DNA of 64,000 nt from an uncultured Lacticaseibacillus sp. (lineage in GTDB: Bacteria > Bacillota > Bacilli > Lactobacillales > Lactobacillaceae): the NCBI GenBank assembly GCA_934370925.1, contig CAKRNG010000009.1, positions 1 through 64,000 on the forward strand. The letters are read 5' to 3'. This document shows positions 36,856 to 45,280 of this stretch, in pieces (the stretch's first letter is position 1; the number at the start of each line of letters is the position of its first letter). The translations under genes and the position numbers were made by a program. The notes under the pieces are model-generated. The model ran no database searches and was not told the DNA's origin. It saw nothing but the letters and a program-made list of their open reading frames with translations.

Positions 36856-36871
36856 ATGAAAACGTTTTACA
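36856..36871 (+). promoter_or_regulatory. Possible cre site upstream of glpK
   Basis: ATGAAAACGTTTTACA resembles a CcpA cre box (TGNAANCGNWNNCA with one extra base before CA), about 35 bases before the glpK start. Confidence 0.4.
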
Positions 36872-36910
36872 AAAATAACCGAATTGTGCCGAAAGGACTG
36901 CACATTGCTT

Positions 36911-38419
36911 ATGACGAGATACATTATGGCCCTCGATGAGGGGACGACGAGCACCCGCGCCATCGTCTTCAATCACGCCGGCGAAACTGTCGCCAGCGCC
37001 CAGCGGGAATTCACGCAGTACTTTCCGAACTCTGGTTGGGTTGAACACGACGCGAACGAAATCTGGTCGGCCGTTCAAGCAACCATCGCGGATATTTTCA
37101 TCAACAGCGGTATCCACCCCACCGACATTGACGGCATCGGGATTACAAACCAACGCGAAACGACCGTTATTTGGGATAAGCAAACTGGGCTCCCCATCTA
37201 CCACGCCATCGTGTGGCAATCACGCCAGACGACGGCACTGGCGGAACGGTTGACGCGCGACGGGTACAGCCCCCTCTTCCGCGAACGAACGGGACTGCTC
37301 ATCGACCCTTACTTCTCCGCCACCAAGGTGCGCTGGATTCTCGACCATGTCCCTGGCGCGCAAGCCCGCGCCGAACGGGGCGAGCTTCTCTTTGGCACCA
37401 TTGACACCTGGCTCACGTGGAAGTTATCGGGGGGCGCCATCCACGTGACGGATTATACGAATGCCAGTCGCACCGCCCTGTTCAATATCCACACACTGGA
37501 TTGGGATGACGACATCCTGCGCCTCATGAATATTCCCCGGGCAATATTGCCGGCCGTGCGCCCTAACGATAAAGTCTACGGACGCACCGCCAGCTATCAT
37601 TTTTACGGAAGTCAGGCGCCCATCGCCGGACTTGCAGGCGATCAGCAAGCCGCATTGATTGGCCAACTCGCCCTCAACCCCGGCGACGTGAAGAACACTT
37701 ACGGCACCGGGAGCTTCATTGTCATGAACACTGGCGAACAGGCGATTACATCCAAAAACAATCTTCTCACCACCATCGCGTACGGATTGGACGGCACCGT
37801 CACGTACGCGCTTGAAGGGTCCGTCTTTGTATCCGGTTCTGCCATTCAGTGGCTCCGCGACTCTGTTCACCTCATTGCGGATGCGGCTGAATCCGAGCAA
37901 GCCGCACGTGCCAGCACGAACGAGGATGAAATTTATGTCGTGCCAGCCTTCACGGGTTTGGCGGCACCTTACTGGGATCCAGATGCGCGTGGCGCGATTT
38001 TCGGCATTACCCGGGGAACCACCGATAACGACCTCATCAAGGCGACCTTGCAATCCCTCGCTTACCAAACGCGGGACGTGGTGGCAACCATGGTGGCCGA
38101 CACAGATACCGCCATCCCAACATTACGCGTGGATGGTGGCGCAGCGCGTAACGACTACTTGTTGCAGTTCCAATCTGACATTTTAGGCGTGCCCGTTGAA
38201 CGTGCCGCTGTTTTGGAAACAACTGCACGTGGCGTGGCCTTTCTTGCGGGACTTGCAGTTGGTTACTGGAACAACTTCGACGAATTGCACGCGCTAACAG
38301 AAATTAACGGGTGCTTCAATCCGCAAATAACTTCATCAAGACGTGACAAGTTGTACAGTGGTTGGCGTGCTGCCGTAGAATCCACGCGGCAATTCGCAGT
38401 AAAAAATAACATTTTATAA
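36911..38419 (+). CDS. glpK: Glycerol kinase
   Basis: Phosphorylates glycerol to sn-glycerol 3-phosphate. An FGGY kinase: [19 protein letters not shown] at the start, [13 protein letters not shown] (ATP region) and [17 protein letters not shown] in the second half. About 502 residues. The ATG at 36911 is 13 bases after AAAGGA, so the in-frame TTG at 36905 is a real alternative. No glpO or glpF is linked. Divergent from the purine operon; a possible cre site suggests catabolite control. Confidence 0.95.
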   Translation: MTRYIMALDEGTTSTRAIVFNHAGETVASAQREFTQYFPNSGWVEHDANEIWSAVQATIADIFINSGIHPTDIDGIGITNQRETTVIWDKQTGLPIYHAIVWQSRQTTALAERLTRDGYSPLFRERTGLLIDPYFSATKVRWILDHVPGAQARAERGELLFGTIDTWLTWKLSGGAIHVTDYTNASRTALFNIHTLDWDDDILRLMNIPRAILPAVRPNDKVYGRTASYHFYGSQAPIAGLAGDQQAALIGQLALNPGDVKNTYGTGSFIVMNTGEQAITSKNNLLTTIAYGLDGTVTYALEGSVFVSGSAIQWLRDSVHLIADAAESEQAARASTNEDEIYVVPAFTGLAAPYWDPDARGAIFGITRGTTDNDLIKATLQSLAYQTRDVVATMVADTDTAIPTLRVDGGAARNDYLLQFQSDILGVPVERAAVLETTARGVAFLAGLAVGYWNNFDELHALTEINGCFNPQITSSRRDKLYSGWRAAVESTRQFAVKNNIL

Positions 38420-38578
38420 ACTGATGATTATTATTACTTATAATAAACTTACGAAAAAACTATGAATGAACGAATTAAGGTAGTAAAATAAAAATAACGA
38501 AAAATAATTTGATTCTCCGTTTAAACACTTGCTATAGACGGGTTTTCGGGGGAACCCCACCTAATGGAGGCCGGTAAC

Positions 38579-39274
38579 ATGCTTAGATTTTATGGACAAC
38601 CAAAGTTTAGAGTAATGCAAGCTGATGCACTTCCAATCGGCTATGAGCTCTTTATCCGTGAAAAACAAAATAACCAATGGACCTTACCTGAGGACTTTAA
38701 TGCATGTTCTGCCGACCAAATTTACCAATTACTCACGCAGACGATTGCAGCACTTCCCGCTAACATCGAACTCATCTCGTTCAACTTGGAACAAGGCCAA
38801 TTCATCAAGACTGAATTCGTCGACATGGTTGCGCGCGTGCAGGCAGCGACGCCCATCAAGATTTTCACCGAACTCACGGAACGTTCAGACGCCCGCGTCT
38901 CGGCTGCTGAACTGAAGCAGGCGGCGCGCCAGTTCCACGAACGCGGCCTGCTGGTCTGCATCGATGATGTCGGCACCGGTGATAACACACCACAACTTGT
39001 TTACGAGCTTGATCCGTACATTGATGAATACAAGTTTGCGCTCCAGAATTTCCGTCCATTCAACCGGATTTGCGAAATTTCCGACACAATTGGCGGCTGG
39101 TACGAACTCGCGAACAACCGGCACAAGATGCTGGCGATTGAGGGGCTCGAGAATAAAGAAGATTTGGAGAGCGTCCAGCAAAACTATCCTTGCGACGTCA
39201 TTCAGGGTTACTATACGGGGAAACCCGCACTATTACCGGTTTCAGAAGTAACACCCAGCAATTTTATTGATTAA
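38579..39274 (+). CDS. Stand-alone EAL-domain protein
   Basis: A 231-residue EAL domain without GGDEF, PAS or membrane parts. The signature Glu is kept though EAL reads YEL (IGYELFIRE), followed by FNLEQGQF, the metal-binding ELTE and DDVGTGDN motifs, EYKFALQNF (Lys) and the ending VIQGYYTGKPAL. So it could hydrolyse c-di-GMP or bind it. The DDFGTG motif is altered to DDVGTG. The ATG at 38579 has a GGAGG site. In lactobacilli lone EAL proteins without cognate cyclases are poorly understood. Confidence 0.85.
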   Translation: MLRFYGQPKFRVMQADALPIGYELFIREKQNNQWTLPEDFNACSADQIYQLLTQTIAALPANIELISFNLEQGQFIKTEFVDMVARVQAATPIKIFTELTERSDARVSAAELKQAARQFHERGLLVCIDDVGTGDNTPQLVYELDPYIDEYKFALQNFRPFNRICEISDTIGGWYELANNRHKMLAIEGLENKEDLESVQQNYPCDVIQGYYTGKPALLPVSEVTPSNFID

Positions 39275-39286
39275 GTTAACAAAAAA

Positions 39287-39408
39287 GGTGGGTGCGCCAG
39301 AAGACTGCCCCCTAACATACAAAGCAGGCCCAGTAGAAATCCTAAGTTCGGGATTTCCACCGGGCCTGCTTTGTATACCAGGGCCAAACCGTCTTCTGGC
39401 GCAGCCTC
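39287..39408 (+). repeat. Dispersed palindromic repeat family A, copy 3 (internally deleted)
   Basis: Same inner stem as copy 2 (hairpin 39317-39376), with one changed base (CCAGTAG for CCGGTAG) that leaves a mismatch. The roughly 40-base left segment is deleted so that GTGCGCC joins AGAAGAC directly, giving a 13-bp outer pair TGCGCCAGAAGAC / GTCTTCTGGCGCA. It lies between convergent EAL and Hsp20 genes. Confidence 0.85.
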
Positions 39409-39415
39409 TTTTTTA

Positions 39416-39850
39416 CTAGTTAATTTCAATCGTATCGTCGCGCGTCTGACCTGCCGTCAACTTAGGCAACGAAATCGCCAGAACCCCTTCCGCCATCGTT
39501 GCCGTGATATGTTCGCGGTCAACTTCTGGCAGCCGGAAACTGCGACTGGTTTCGCCGTATTGACGTTCACTCATCAGCGTGTTGCCCTCATTATCTGTGT
39601 GATCGTCGAAAGTATCGTGGTGCACGGAAATTGTGAGGATGTCATCGCGATAGTTCATCTTGATGTCATCCTTCTTCAGGCCAGGGACATCTATCTTGAC
39701 CTCGTACGCATCATCGTGCTCTTTAATGTCCGTCTTGAGCGTATGGCGCGGGACCATGTCACCGAAAAATCGACGTCCCATCTGTTCGAAGAAGGGATCT
39801 CCGAGCCAGTCGCCGTTACGCTGCATCAAATCATTTGCCATGTTACTCAT
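39416..39850 (-). CDS. Small heat shock protein, Hsp20 family
   Basis: An alpha-crystallin-domain chaperone of 144 residues that holds unfolding proteins. The crystallin domain runs from about 38 to 135 (DAYEVKIDVPGLKKDDIKMNYRDDILTI; the conserved C-terminal GVLAISLPKL contains the A-x-x-x-G-V-L signature), followed by a short tail. The upstream minus strand shows an extended -10 TGGTATAAT (39884-39892). I see no CIRCE or clear CtsR heptad pair. Confidence 0.93.
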   Translation of the reverse strand: MSNMANDLMQRNGDWLGDPFFEQMGRRFFGDMVPRHTLKTDIKEHDDAYEVKIDVPGLKKDDIKMNYRDDILTISVHHDTFDDHTDNEGNTLMSERQYGETSRSFRLPEVDREHITATMAEGVLAISLPKLTAGQTRDDTIEIN

Positions 39851-39883
39851 CCTTTCATTAGTCTTTATCTTTCCGACAAATTA

Positions 39884-39892
39884 ATTATACCA
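39884..39892 (-). promoter_or_regulatory. Extended -10 of the hsp20 promoter
   Basis: On the minus strand TGGTATAAT, a TG-n-TATAAT element, about 35 bases before the hsp20 start. The -35 region is poor. Confidence 0.55.
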
Positions 39893-40204
39893 CTTCAGCA
39901 AAACATCGACGGAACTATATTAGTTAAGGTTAAGTAAAGCCGTTTTAACACGCTTTAATGTTTGTATAAGGATTTTATGTTTCATTAATTTTAGCATATA
40001 CCAATATTAGCAATGCAATCATTACACTATTAACTAGTAAATGCGACTTACAGTGAAACCCACCATCGCTCGGCTAAGTGCGCGCGTTTAGCTTCCAATG
40101 TACCTGATCCGTTCTTGATTGCTCAAAACTAAATTCGTGCTATCGCGCACCCCACCCGTACTAGTCAGACTGCTCAGTAGTTAAACACAGCTTTTACCGC
40201 CTTT
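39893..40204. other. Gene-free region between hsp20 and the DnaA-box cluster
   Basis: AT-rich, no credible ORF. I see nothing specific in it beyond short A/T tracts. Confidence 0.4.
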
Positions 40205-40224
40205 TCACCTGCTATGCACAACAG

Positions 40225-40540
40225 TTATCCACACCGCCCACAGCTTTATCCCCAAATGTTGGGGCGAATCATTTGTTCGGGACAACATTTGGTGTGTGTA
40301 AAAATCAAGCATAAATATCATTCCGCTCGATTATCCACAAGAAAAAAATATTCGTAACGTGCACGCAACCGGTGTCAAACGCCTTTATATCAACGTCTAA
40401 CTTTATAAACTCCCCACCAAAACTTTTTTTGTCCACAAGGTTATCCAGACGGTGGAAAACCCCGAAAAAGCTAGTTATAAACACAATCCACAGACTTATC
40501 CACAGGTAACCATTCAATTTGTCCCCACGAGTAATCCCCA
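40225..40540 (+). other. Cluster of DnaA boxes
   Basis: Perfect TTATCCACA occurs at 40225-40233, 40331-40339 and 40496-40504, all on the plus strand. One-mismatch forms: TTATCCCCA (40246-40254), TTGTCCACA (40429-40437), TTATCCAGA (40441-40449); weaker TAATCCCCA (40532-40540). An AT-rich stretch follows (40541-40675). No dnaA or dnaN is in the window. Either an origin part, or a DnaA titration or control cluster near the origin. Confidence 0.75.
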
Positions 40541-40674
40541 GGCTAGATTTATAAACACGAACGACACCTTTAGATTTCCTTTATTTATTAAGGAAAAATC
40601 TGCCTTTTTCCGCAAAATCCGAATATTCGTTTCTAAATCACAATTCTTTTGGCTTAAATCAACGAAAACACTGC

Positions 40675-40716
40675 AAAAAATCCCCAAGATTGGCCGAACC
40701 AACCTTGGGGATTTTT
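40675..40716 (-). terminator. htrA terminator
   Basis: AAAATCCCCAAG...CTTGGGGATTTT stem (arms 40675-40688 and 40704-40716) with a U-rich minus-strand end, 13 bases after the htrA stop. Confidence 0.85.
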
Positions 40717-40728
40717 AATTTACCTTAT

Positions 40729-42078
40729 TTAGTTTGAACTATCCGAGCTATCTGACGACGTATTCAAATCAGACGTTGTTTGCGTCAGCTTGATGTTGAC
40801 CGTCTTCTTAGAACTACCGCGGTAGTACGTGACCTTCACGGTATCCCCAACGCTGTGTTTGTATAGCGCCGTGTGCAGATCCGCCATGTTCGACACGTCC
40901 GTCTTGTCGATACCGACAATGACGTCGTACTTCTTCAGGCCTGCCTTCCGTGCGATGCTGGTGGTCGTGAAGCTAGCGACCACAACCCCACCAGTGACAG
41001 AACTTGGCAGCTTCAGAATACTGCTCTGCTGGTCAGAGGAAACCTGGTCGAGGTCCAGTGCGGAAATCCCGAGTGCGGGACGTACAACTTTCCCGTTCGT
41101 CACAAGCTGGTTGATGATCGAAACCACTTCATTACTTGGAATGGCAAAGCCCATCCCCTCAATGCTTGCACTATCGCTACTGCTGGACGATGACCCGGAA
41201 AGCTTCATGGAATTAATCCCAATCACCTGGCCAGCTAAGTTGATAAGTGGACCACCTGAGTTCCCGTTGTTAATCGCCGCATCCGTTTGAATAACGGTTG
41301 CTTGACCGGTTGTCTGGCCCGTTGTTTCATCCGTTGTATCCACGGTCCGGCTCTTGGCGGAAACAATCCCCTGCGTCACAGAAGTTGCGTACGCCGTGCC
41401 AAGCGGGGAGCCAATTGCCAGTACGGTTTGCCCTGCAGAAATCTTGCTGGAATCACCGAAGCTAGCAACCGTCGTTACCTTGTCAGACTTCACCTTCAGA
41501 ACTGCCAGGTCACTCACGGAATCCGTCCCAACCTTCGTGGCGTTAAGCTTCGTCCCGTCACTCAAGATGATTTCCAGTTTATCCGATCCGGTGACCACGT
41601 GATTATTCGTCACAACGTACGCATAACCGTCCGCCTTCTTATAGATAACCCCTGACCCTTCTGAATACTCCGTCAGACTGCTAGAATCTGAACCACCGCT
41701 ACTTGAACTACCACTGGTATCCGATTCGCCGAACAGGTCGCCCCACGCATCGTCGCTACTGGAGCTCTGATTCTGCAGGTTAATAACGGATACAACCGCC
41801 TTCTTCACCTTCTTGAAGGCCGTCTGAGAAGCGTCACTCTGGTTCACGGAGACATTCGACACCTTCGTCGTGCCGCTACTACTACTGGTGACGCTATCTG
41901 TCGTGGTGTTCCTAAGTGCATAGTAAGCCGCACTCCCACCTGCGCCACCACCCACAACGGCGGCAACGACCGCGATGGCCAGCGTCTTCCCCCAGCCGTT
42001 CTTCTTCCGGCGTGGTGGCTGCTGCCCACCATCACCGTTATCTGGCTGCTCTGTGAATTGATGTGTTTGGTTGTCCAT
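40729..42078 (-). CDS. htrA: HtrA-type serine protease/chaperone
   Basis: Surface quality-control protease, anchored by one N-terminal transmembrane helix (residues about 31-55). Catalytic triad His160 (VTNNHVV), Asp190 (SDLAVLK) and Ser274 (GNSGGPL) is intact; one PDZ domain fills the last 110 residues. Two serine-rich linkers (about 104-135 and around 292-300, SGSSSSSSD) and a Ser/Asp-rich tail are unusual in extent. I start at the ATG at 42078, before MDNQTHQF; its ribosome site is weak, and the in-frame ATG at 42186 would add 36 residues of non-typical sequence. Part of the wal region. Confidence 0.93.
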   Translation of the reverse strand: MDNQTHQFTEQPDNGDGGQQPPRRKKNGWGKTLAIAVVAAVVGGGAGGSAAYYALRNTTTDSVTSSSSGTTKVSNVSVNQSDASQTAFKKVKKAVVSVINLQNQSSSSDDAWGDLFGESDTSGSSSSGGSDSSSLTEYSEGSGVIYKKADGYAYVVTNNHVVTGSDKLEIILSDGTKLNATKVGTDSVSDLAVLKVKSDKVTTVASFGDSSKISAGQTVLAIGSPLGTAYATSVTQGIVSAKSRTVDTTDETTGQTTGQATVIQTDAAINNGNSGGPLINLAGQVIGINSMKLSGSSSSSSDSASIEGMGFAIPSNEVVSIINQLVTNGKVVRPALGISALDLDQVSSDQQSSILKLPSSVTGGVVVASFTTTSIARKAGLKKYDVIVGIDKTDVSNMADLHTALYKHSVGDTVKVTYYRGSSKKTVNIKLTQTTSDLNTSSDSSDSSN

Positions 42079-42186
42079 AATGTTTGTGGCAAAATCGCCA
42101 CCAATCCCCCTTTTTGTGCCCTCGCGTCCTGCACGAGGCGCAGATTTTTGTCTACCAAGTTGCCCATCATGCACAACTTGGTTCAT

Positions 42187-42391
42187 TCATTACTGTTATA
42201 GTATCGACTGAATGTGACGTTTTTGTGATAAAGTTTATAAATCTTTAGTCACACCTGTTCCTTATAGTTTTAGCATAACACGCTGACGTCTCCGAGCGAA
42301 AGTCATTGCGGCTCTTTTACACTTTTCCAAACGATATAAATCATCACGTGTACGTTTTCAATTAATTATCTCTATTTATGGATAAAATAAA
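42187..42391. other. htrA upstream region
   Basis: About 200 AT-rich bases that should hold the htrA promoter; on the minus strand a TATAAC element overlaps the 42186 ATG. Nothing else is recognised. Confidence 0.35.
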
Positions 42392-42563
42392 AGGAGGGTG
42401 CAACATAAGTCCAGGGCACACGAACGTTACATCCTAGTCGAGCTACGTGCCCCAGAAGATTGCCTCCTAACATACAAGACGGTCCCGACAGAAATCCTAA
42501 GTTCGGGATTTCCGTCGGGACCGTCTTGTATACCGGGGCCAAACCGTCTTCTGGCGCAGCCTC
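42392..42563 (+). repeat. Dispersed palindromic repeat family A, copy 4
   Basis: Complete copy: CATAAGTCCAGGGCACACGA left flank, TAGTCGAGCTACGTGCCCCAG, hairpin 42472-42531 and the right flank ACCGGGGCCAAACCGTCTTC. The stem reads ACAAGACGGTCCCGAC paired exactly with its complement, differing from copies 1-3 by compensating changes. It lies at the 5' side of htrA and directly after the 255-residue gene. Confidence 0.85.
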
Positions 42564-42567
42564 CCTA

Positions 42568-43335
42568 TTATTGTGTCAATCCAAGCTTCCACCGCAGCAT
42601 CGTGTTCTTTGCATCACGTGCCTGCCGTGCCGTTTTCGCCGCCGTTGGACTTGACGACCGAATCTCCTGTCCCTCTTGGTTGTGGTAAATCAGCAACTCT
42701 TGCGGAACGGGAATCCACCGCGTAACGTCCAAATCAACATCAAAATTGCTGGTGTAAATCAGGTTGGCCGTTGCATCCGGTAAGCTAATATCCCCACTCG
42801 TACTAATCCGCACCGTGAAGGACTTATCCGCACTAAATTTGTTCTCATCAGGCACGCGGGTGAAGTCGGCTTCCCCCTCAAACTGTTGCCGAAAGCGATC
42901 GAATTGGGTGCCATCGAACGAGACGAAAACCGCTTCAGAAATAGCTGACAGGCTAATACTCGTGATTTCGTACCCCCATGACTGCAGGTAGTTCACCGCA
43001 TAGAGAACCCGATCCAGTAGCTGTTCAAACTGCCGGCGCCGATAGACAAGCTTCGTCACCCGTAACATCAGGTTAATGTCCAAGTATTCACTCACGGCAC
43101 TGTCATTGTGCTCTTCGTAAAAGCGGCAGGCATCTTCATAGCTGAGCGTACGGAAATTTGTTTCAAAGAATTTAGGGTGCGCCACTTTGAAAAGTGCCAA
43201 TTTTTCGCGTCCACCCCAATAAGTGACGTGATTAAGGCGCCGAACGTCCTTAATCACATCTTTTTGGGCAAACTCAACCACATGATCCACTTCACGCCAG
43301 TTCTCAAAATCTGAATATTTCAACAGTCCCGCCAT
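42568..43335 (-). CDS. Hypothetical protein, 255 aa
   Basis: Soluble, no signal peptide. Two halves: an alpha-rich first half (NWREVDHVVEFAQKDVIKDVRRLNHV and on) and a second half with strands, ending in a basic, Ala-rich tail. It sits between yycJ and htrA in the wal region on the same strand but is not a usual member of that cluster. No family recognised. Confidence 0.7.
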   Translation of the reverse strand: MAGLLKYSDFENWREVDHVVEFAQKDVIKDVRRLNHVTYWGGREKLALFKVAHPKFFETNFRTLSYEDACRFYEEHNDSAVSEYLDINLMLRVTKLVYRRRQFEQLLDRVLYAVNYLQSWGYEITSISLSAISEAVFVSFDGTQFDRFRQQFEGEADFTRVPDENKFSADKSFTVRISTSGDISLPDATANLIYTSNFDVDLDVTRWIPVPQELLIYHNQEGQEIRSSSPTAAKTARQARDAKNTMLRWKLGLTQ

Positions 43336-43492
43336 GAGAAACCGCCCTTCCGTTCTTGTTATTACAATATCTCATGCACGCCTAAATATTTCATTATTAA
43401 TTATACCAGACGCAACCGTCTCGCGTTCATTTGATTACTGCTTATTTTTAACGAAACGACGAAATAAACACACACGCAAGCGGGACAAGGTT

Positions 43493-44284
43493 CTAAACTA
43501 CAAACAAAGGCTGTGCAATCTCCCGTTCCGTATCAAGCACGTCAAAATCGTGCCCAACACCCAGCCCCTCCTGCTGCAGTAATTGCGCCACCGTTAAGTG
43601 CGCGAGGGGTTTCGTATTATTGTGTGCGGACCGGTGACCCAGATAAACACGCTTCGTCCGGGGACCAATGACGTCCATGAGCGCATTCGCTCCATCCTCA
43701 TTCGACAAGTGTCCATAATCAGATAGGATTCGCTGCTTCAAGCTCCACGGATAAGGGCCCTCACGTAGCATCTCCAAATCATGATTGGCCTCCATGATGT
43801 AGGCATCCGCATCCCGAATGGTGCCCGCCAAACGGTCCGACACGTAACCCGTATCCGTTAAAATGGTGAAGGCCCGATCGTCGTGGTGGAATTGGTAGAA
43901 TTGTGGCGCCGCTGCATCGTGTGAGACCGCAAAGCTCTCAATATCCATATCGTCCAGCGACAGGGTTGTTCCCCGCTTAAAAATTTGCAGTTGCGCGTAC
44001 GGAATATTCCCCACACTCTTGGGTAAGTTGGCAAAGGTCTTCTCATTTGCGTACACAGTCAGGTTCTTATACCGGCGCGCCAAAACACCCACGCCCGCCA
44101 CATGATCGCTGTGCTCGTGTGTGATGAATAAACTATCGACATCTTCAATATTCCGCCCGATGCTGGCCATTAATTCGGCCATTTTCTTACCCGAAAACCC
44201 CGCATCGACCAGAACTTTGTGTTTAGGCGTTTCAATGTACGTCGCGTTCCCCGTACTGGAACTAGCCAGAACGCTCACCCGCAT
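43493..44284 (-). CDS. yycJ: Metallo-beta-lactamase-fold hydrolase YycJ (WalJ)
   Basis: A 263-residue MBL-fold protein; the metal motif HEHSDH (FITHEHSDHVAGVG), the start VSVLASSSTGNATYIET and the late TDTGY and GHRSAHN motifs match YycJ/WalJ, implicated in coordinating cell wall metabolism with replication or in DNA repair. I use the ATG at 44284 with an AGGAAG site. Follows yycI after a hairpin terminator. Confidence 0.93.
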   Translation of the reverse strand: MRVSVLASSSTGNATYIETPKHKVLVDAGFSGKKMAELMASIGRNIEDVDSLFITHEHSDHVAGVGVLARRYKNLTVYANEKTFANLPKSVGNIPYAQLQIFKRGTTLSLDDMDIESFAVSHDAAAPQFYQFHHDDRAFTILTDTGYVSDRLAGTIRDADAYIMEANHDLEMLREGPYPWSLKQRILSDYGHLSNEDGANALMDVIGPRTKRVYLGHRSAHNNTKPLAHLTVAQLLQQEGLGVGHDFDVLDTEREIAQPLFVV

Positions 44285-44373
44285 GCCAAAATCTTCCTGC
44301 TGCAAACTGCCACAACCTTCCCGTGTCATTCTATCGGCTTCATTCTACACTTTATTGAACGTGTTTGTACAAA

Positions 44374-44418
44374 AATGGCCTCATTCCCGAAGCAGTCTTC
44401 TCTGGGAATGAGGCCATT
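44374..44418 (-). terminator. Terminator between yycI and yycJ
   Basis: A 15-bp perfect stem AATGGCCTCATTCCC/GGGAATGAGGCCATT, 15-base loop, ending CATTTTTG on the minus strand. It splits the wal operon, so yycJ may need its own promoter or read-through. Confidence 0.75.
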
Positions 44419-44437
44419 AACCACCACACTTAACCTG

Positions 44438-45244
44438 TTAATGACTCTTAATCACGGCCTTCGTGATGGCGTTCACACGCTTAACCGACACGCTCTTTGA
44501 GTTTTTACTCTCGATACCGACCACCCAGGCAGGAATGTACACGGTACTCCCCTTTGCGTCCAGCAACCAGGTATAGCCCTTGTGAATCCAAATCACCTTG
44601 GAGTTCGCCACAATTTCATTACTCTGGTACAGCGTCGTAATGGCGTCGCGTTCACTAATGAGCTCTTCCCCATCACGCATCGTGAGTAACTTATCCACGT
44701 ACGTTTGCGTATACCCCGTCAGCTTGCCGTCATGAACCGTCAAGATAAGCTGTCCCCGGTCATCAATCAATGTACGGCCGTTCACCTTCTGCGTAAACAC
44801 ATAACTCGTGCTACTGCTCAAATCGGCATTATAGGTGTACTGCTTCCCGTACAGCACGTTCTGCGTGTTGTGCACCCACGTCGTCAATTGCGTGGCCACA
44901 CTGCGCTTACGGAGCGTCAGCGGCTTATTCAACGTGGCGTCCAGCGTGGCGTAGTCCCCCTTGTTCAGGTTGATGGACTGATCACCCGACTTAGCCACCT
45001 TCGTGTAATTGGTCGCAAGCATGTTGTTCGTTCGACTCGCAACGTACGCGCCCGTTTCCTTCTTCGCGCTCAACGTTGGCAAAACGATATCGTCATCCTT
45101 AATATCGCGCATAACCTGACTCGTGCCCCCAGTTGTGCCCGTACTTAAATAGACACGCTGGTTTTGCGTGATACTCCACCCGAGAAAGATATCCAAGAAG
45201 ACAAAGACGACTAAAAAAATCCATTCAATCCGGCGAAAATCCAT
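44438..45244 (-). CDS. yycI: WalRK regulatory protein YycI
   Basis: A 268-residue protein anchored by an N-terminal helix (WIFLVVFVFLDIFLGWSI) with an extracytoplasmic domain. YycI and YycH together modulate the WalK kinase from outside the membrane. Position after walK-yycH and the length are typical. The domain ends at VVGIESKNSKSVSVKRVNAI. Confidence 0.92.
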   Translation of the reverse strand: MDFRRIEWIFLVVFVFLDIFLGWSITQNQRVYLSTGTTGGTSQVMRDIKDDDIVLPTLSAKKETGAYVASRTNNMLATNYTKVAKSGDQSINLNKGDYATLDATLNKPLTLRKRSVATQLTTWVHNTQNVLYGKQYTYNADLSSSTSYVFTQKVNGRTLIDDRGQLILTVHDGKLTGYTQTYVDKLLTMRDGEELISERDAITTLYQSNEIVANSKVIWIHKGYTWLLDAKGSTVYIPAWVVGIESKNSKSVSVKRVNAITKAVIKSH

Positions 45245-45280
45245 GGTGCCACCTCCTATACGTGATTGATCCTCGCAGCT

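Noticed and set aside
39851..39960. CIRCE or CtsR operator before hsp20
   Set aside because: No TTAGCACTC inverted repeat and no paired GGTCAAA heptads could be found.
40305..40517. A 70-codon minus-strand frame in the DnaA-box cluster
   Set aside because: No ribosome site, overlaps DnaA boxes, no family resemblance.
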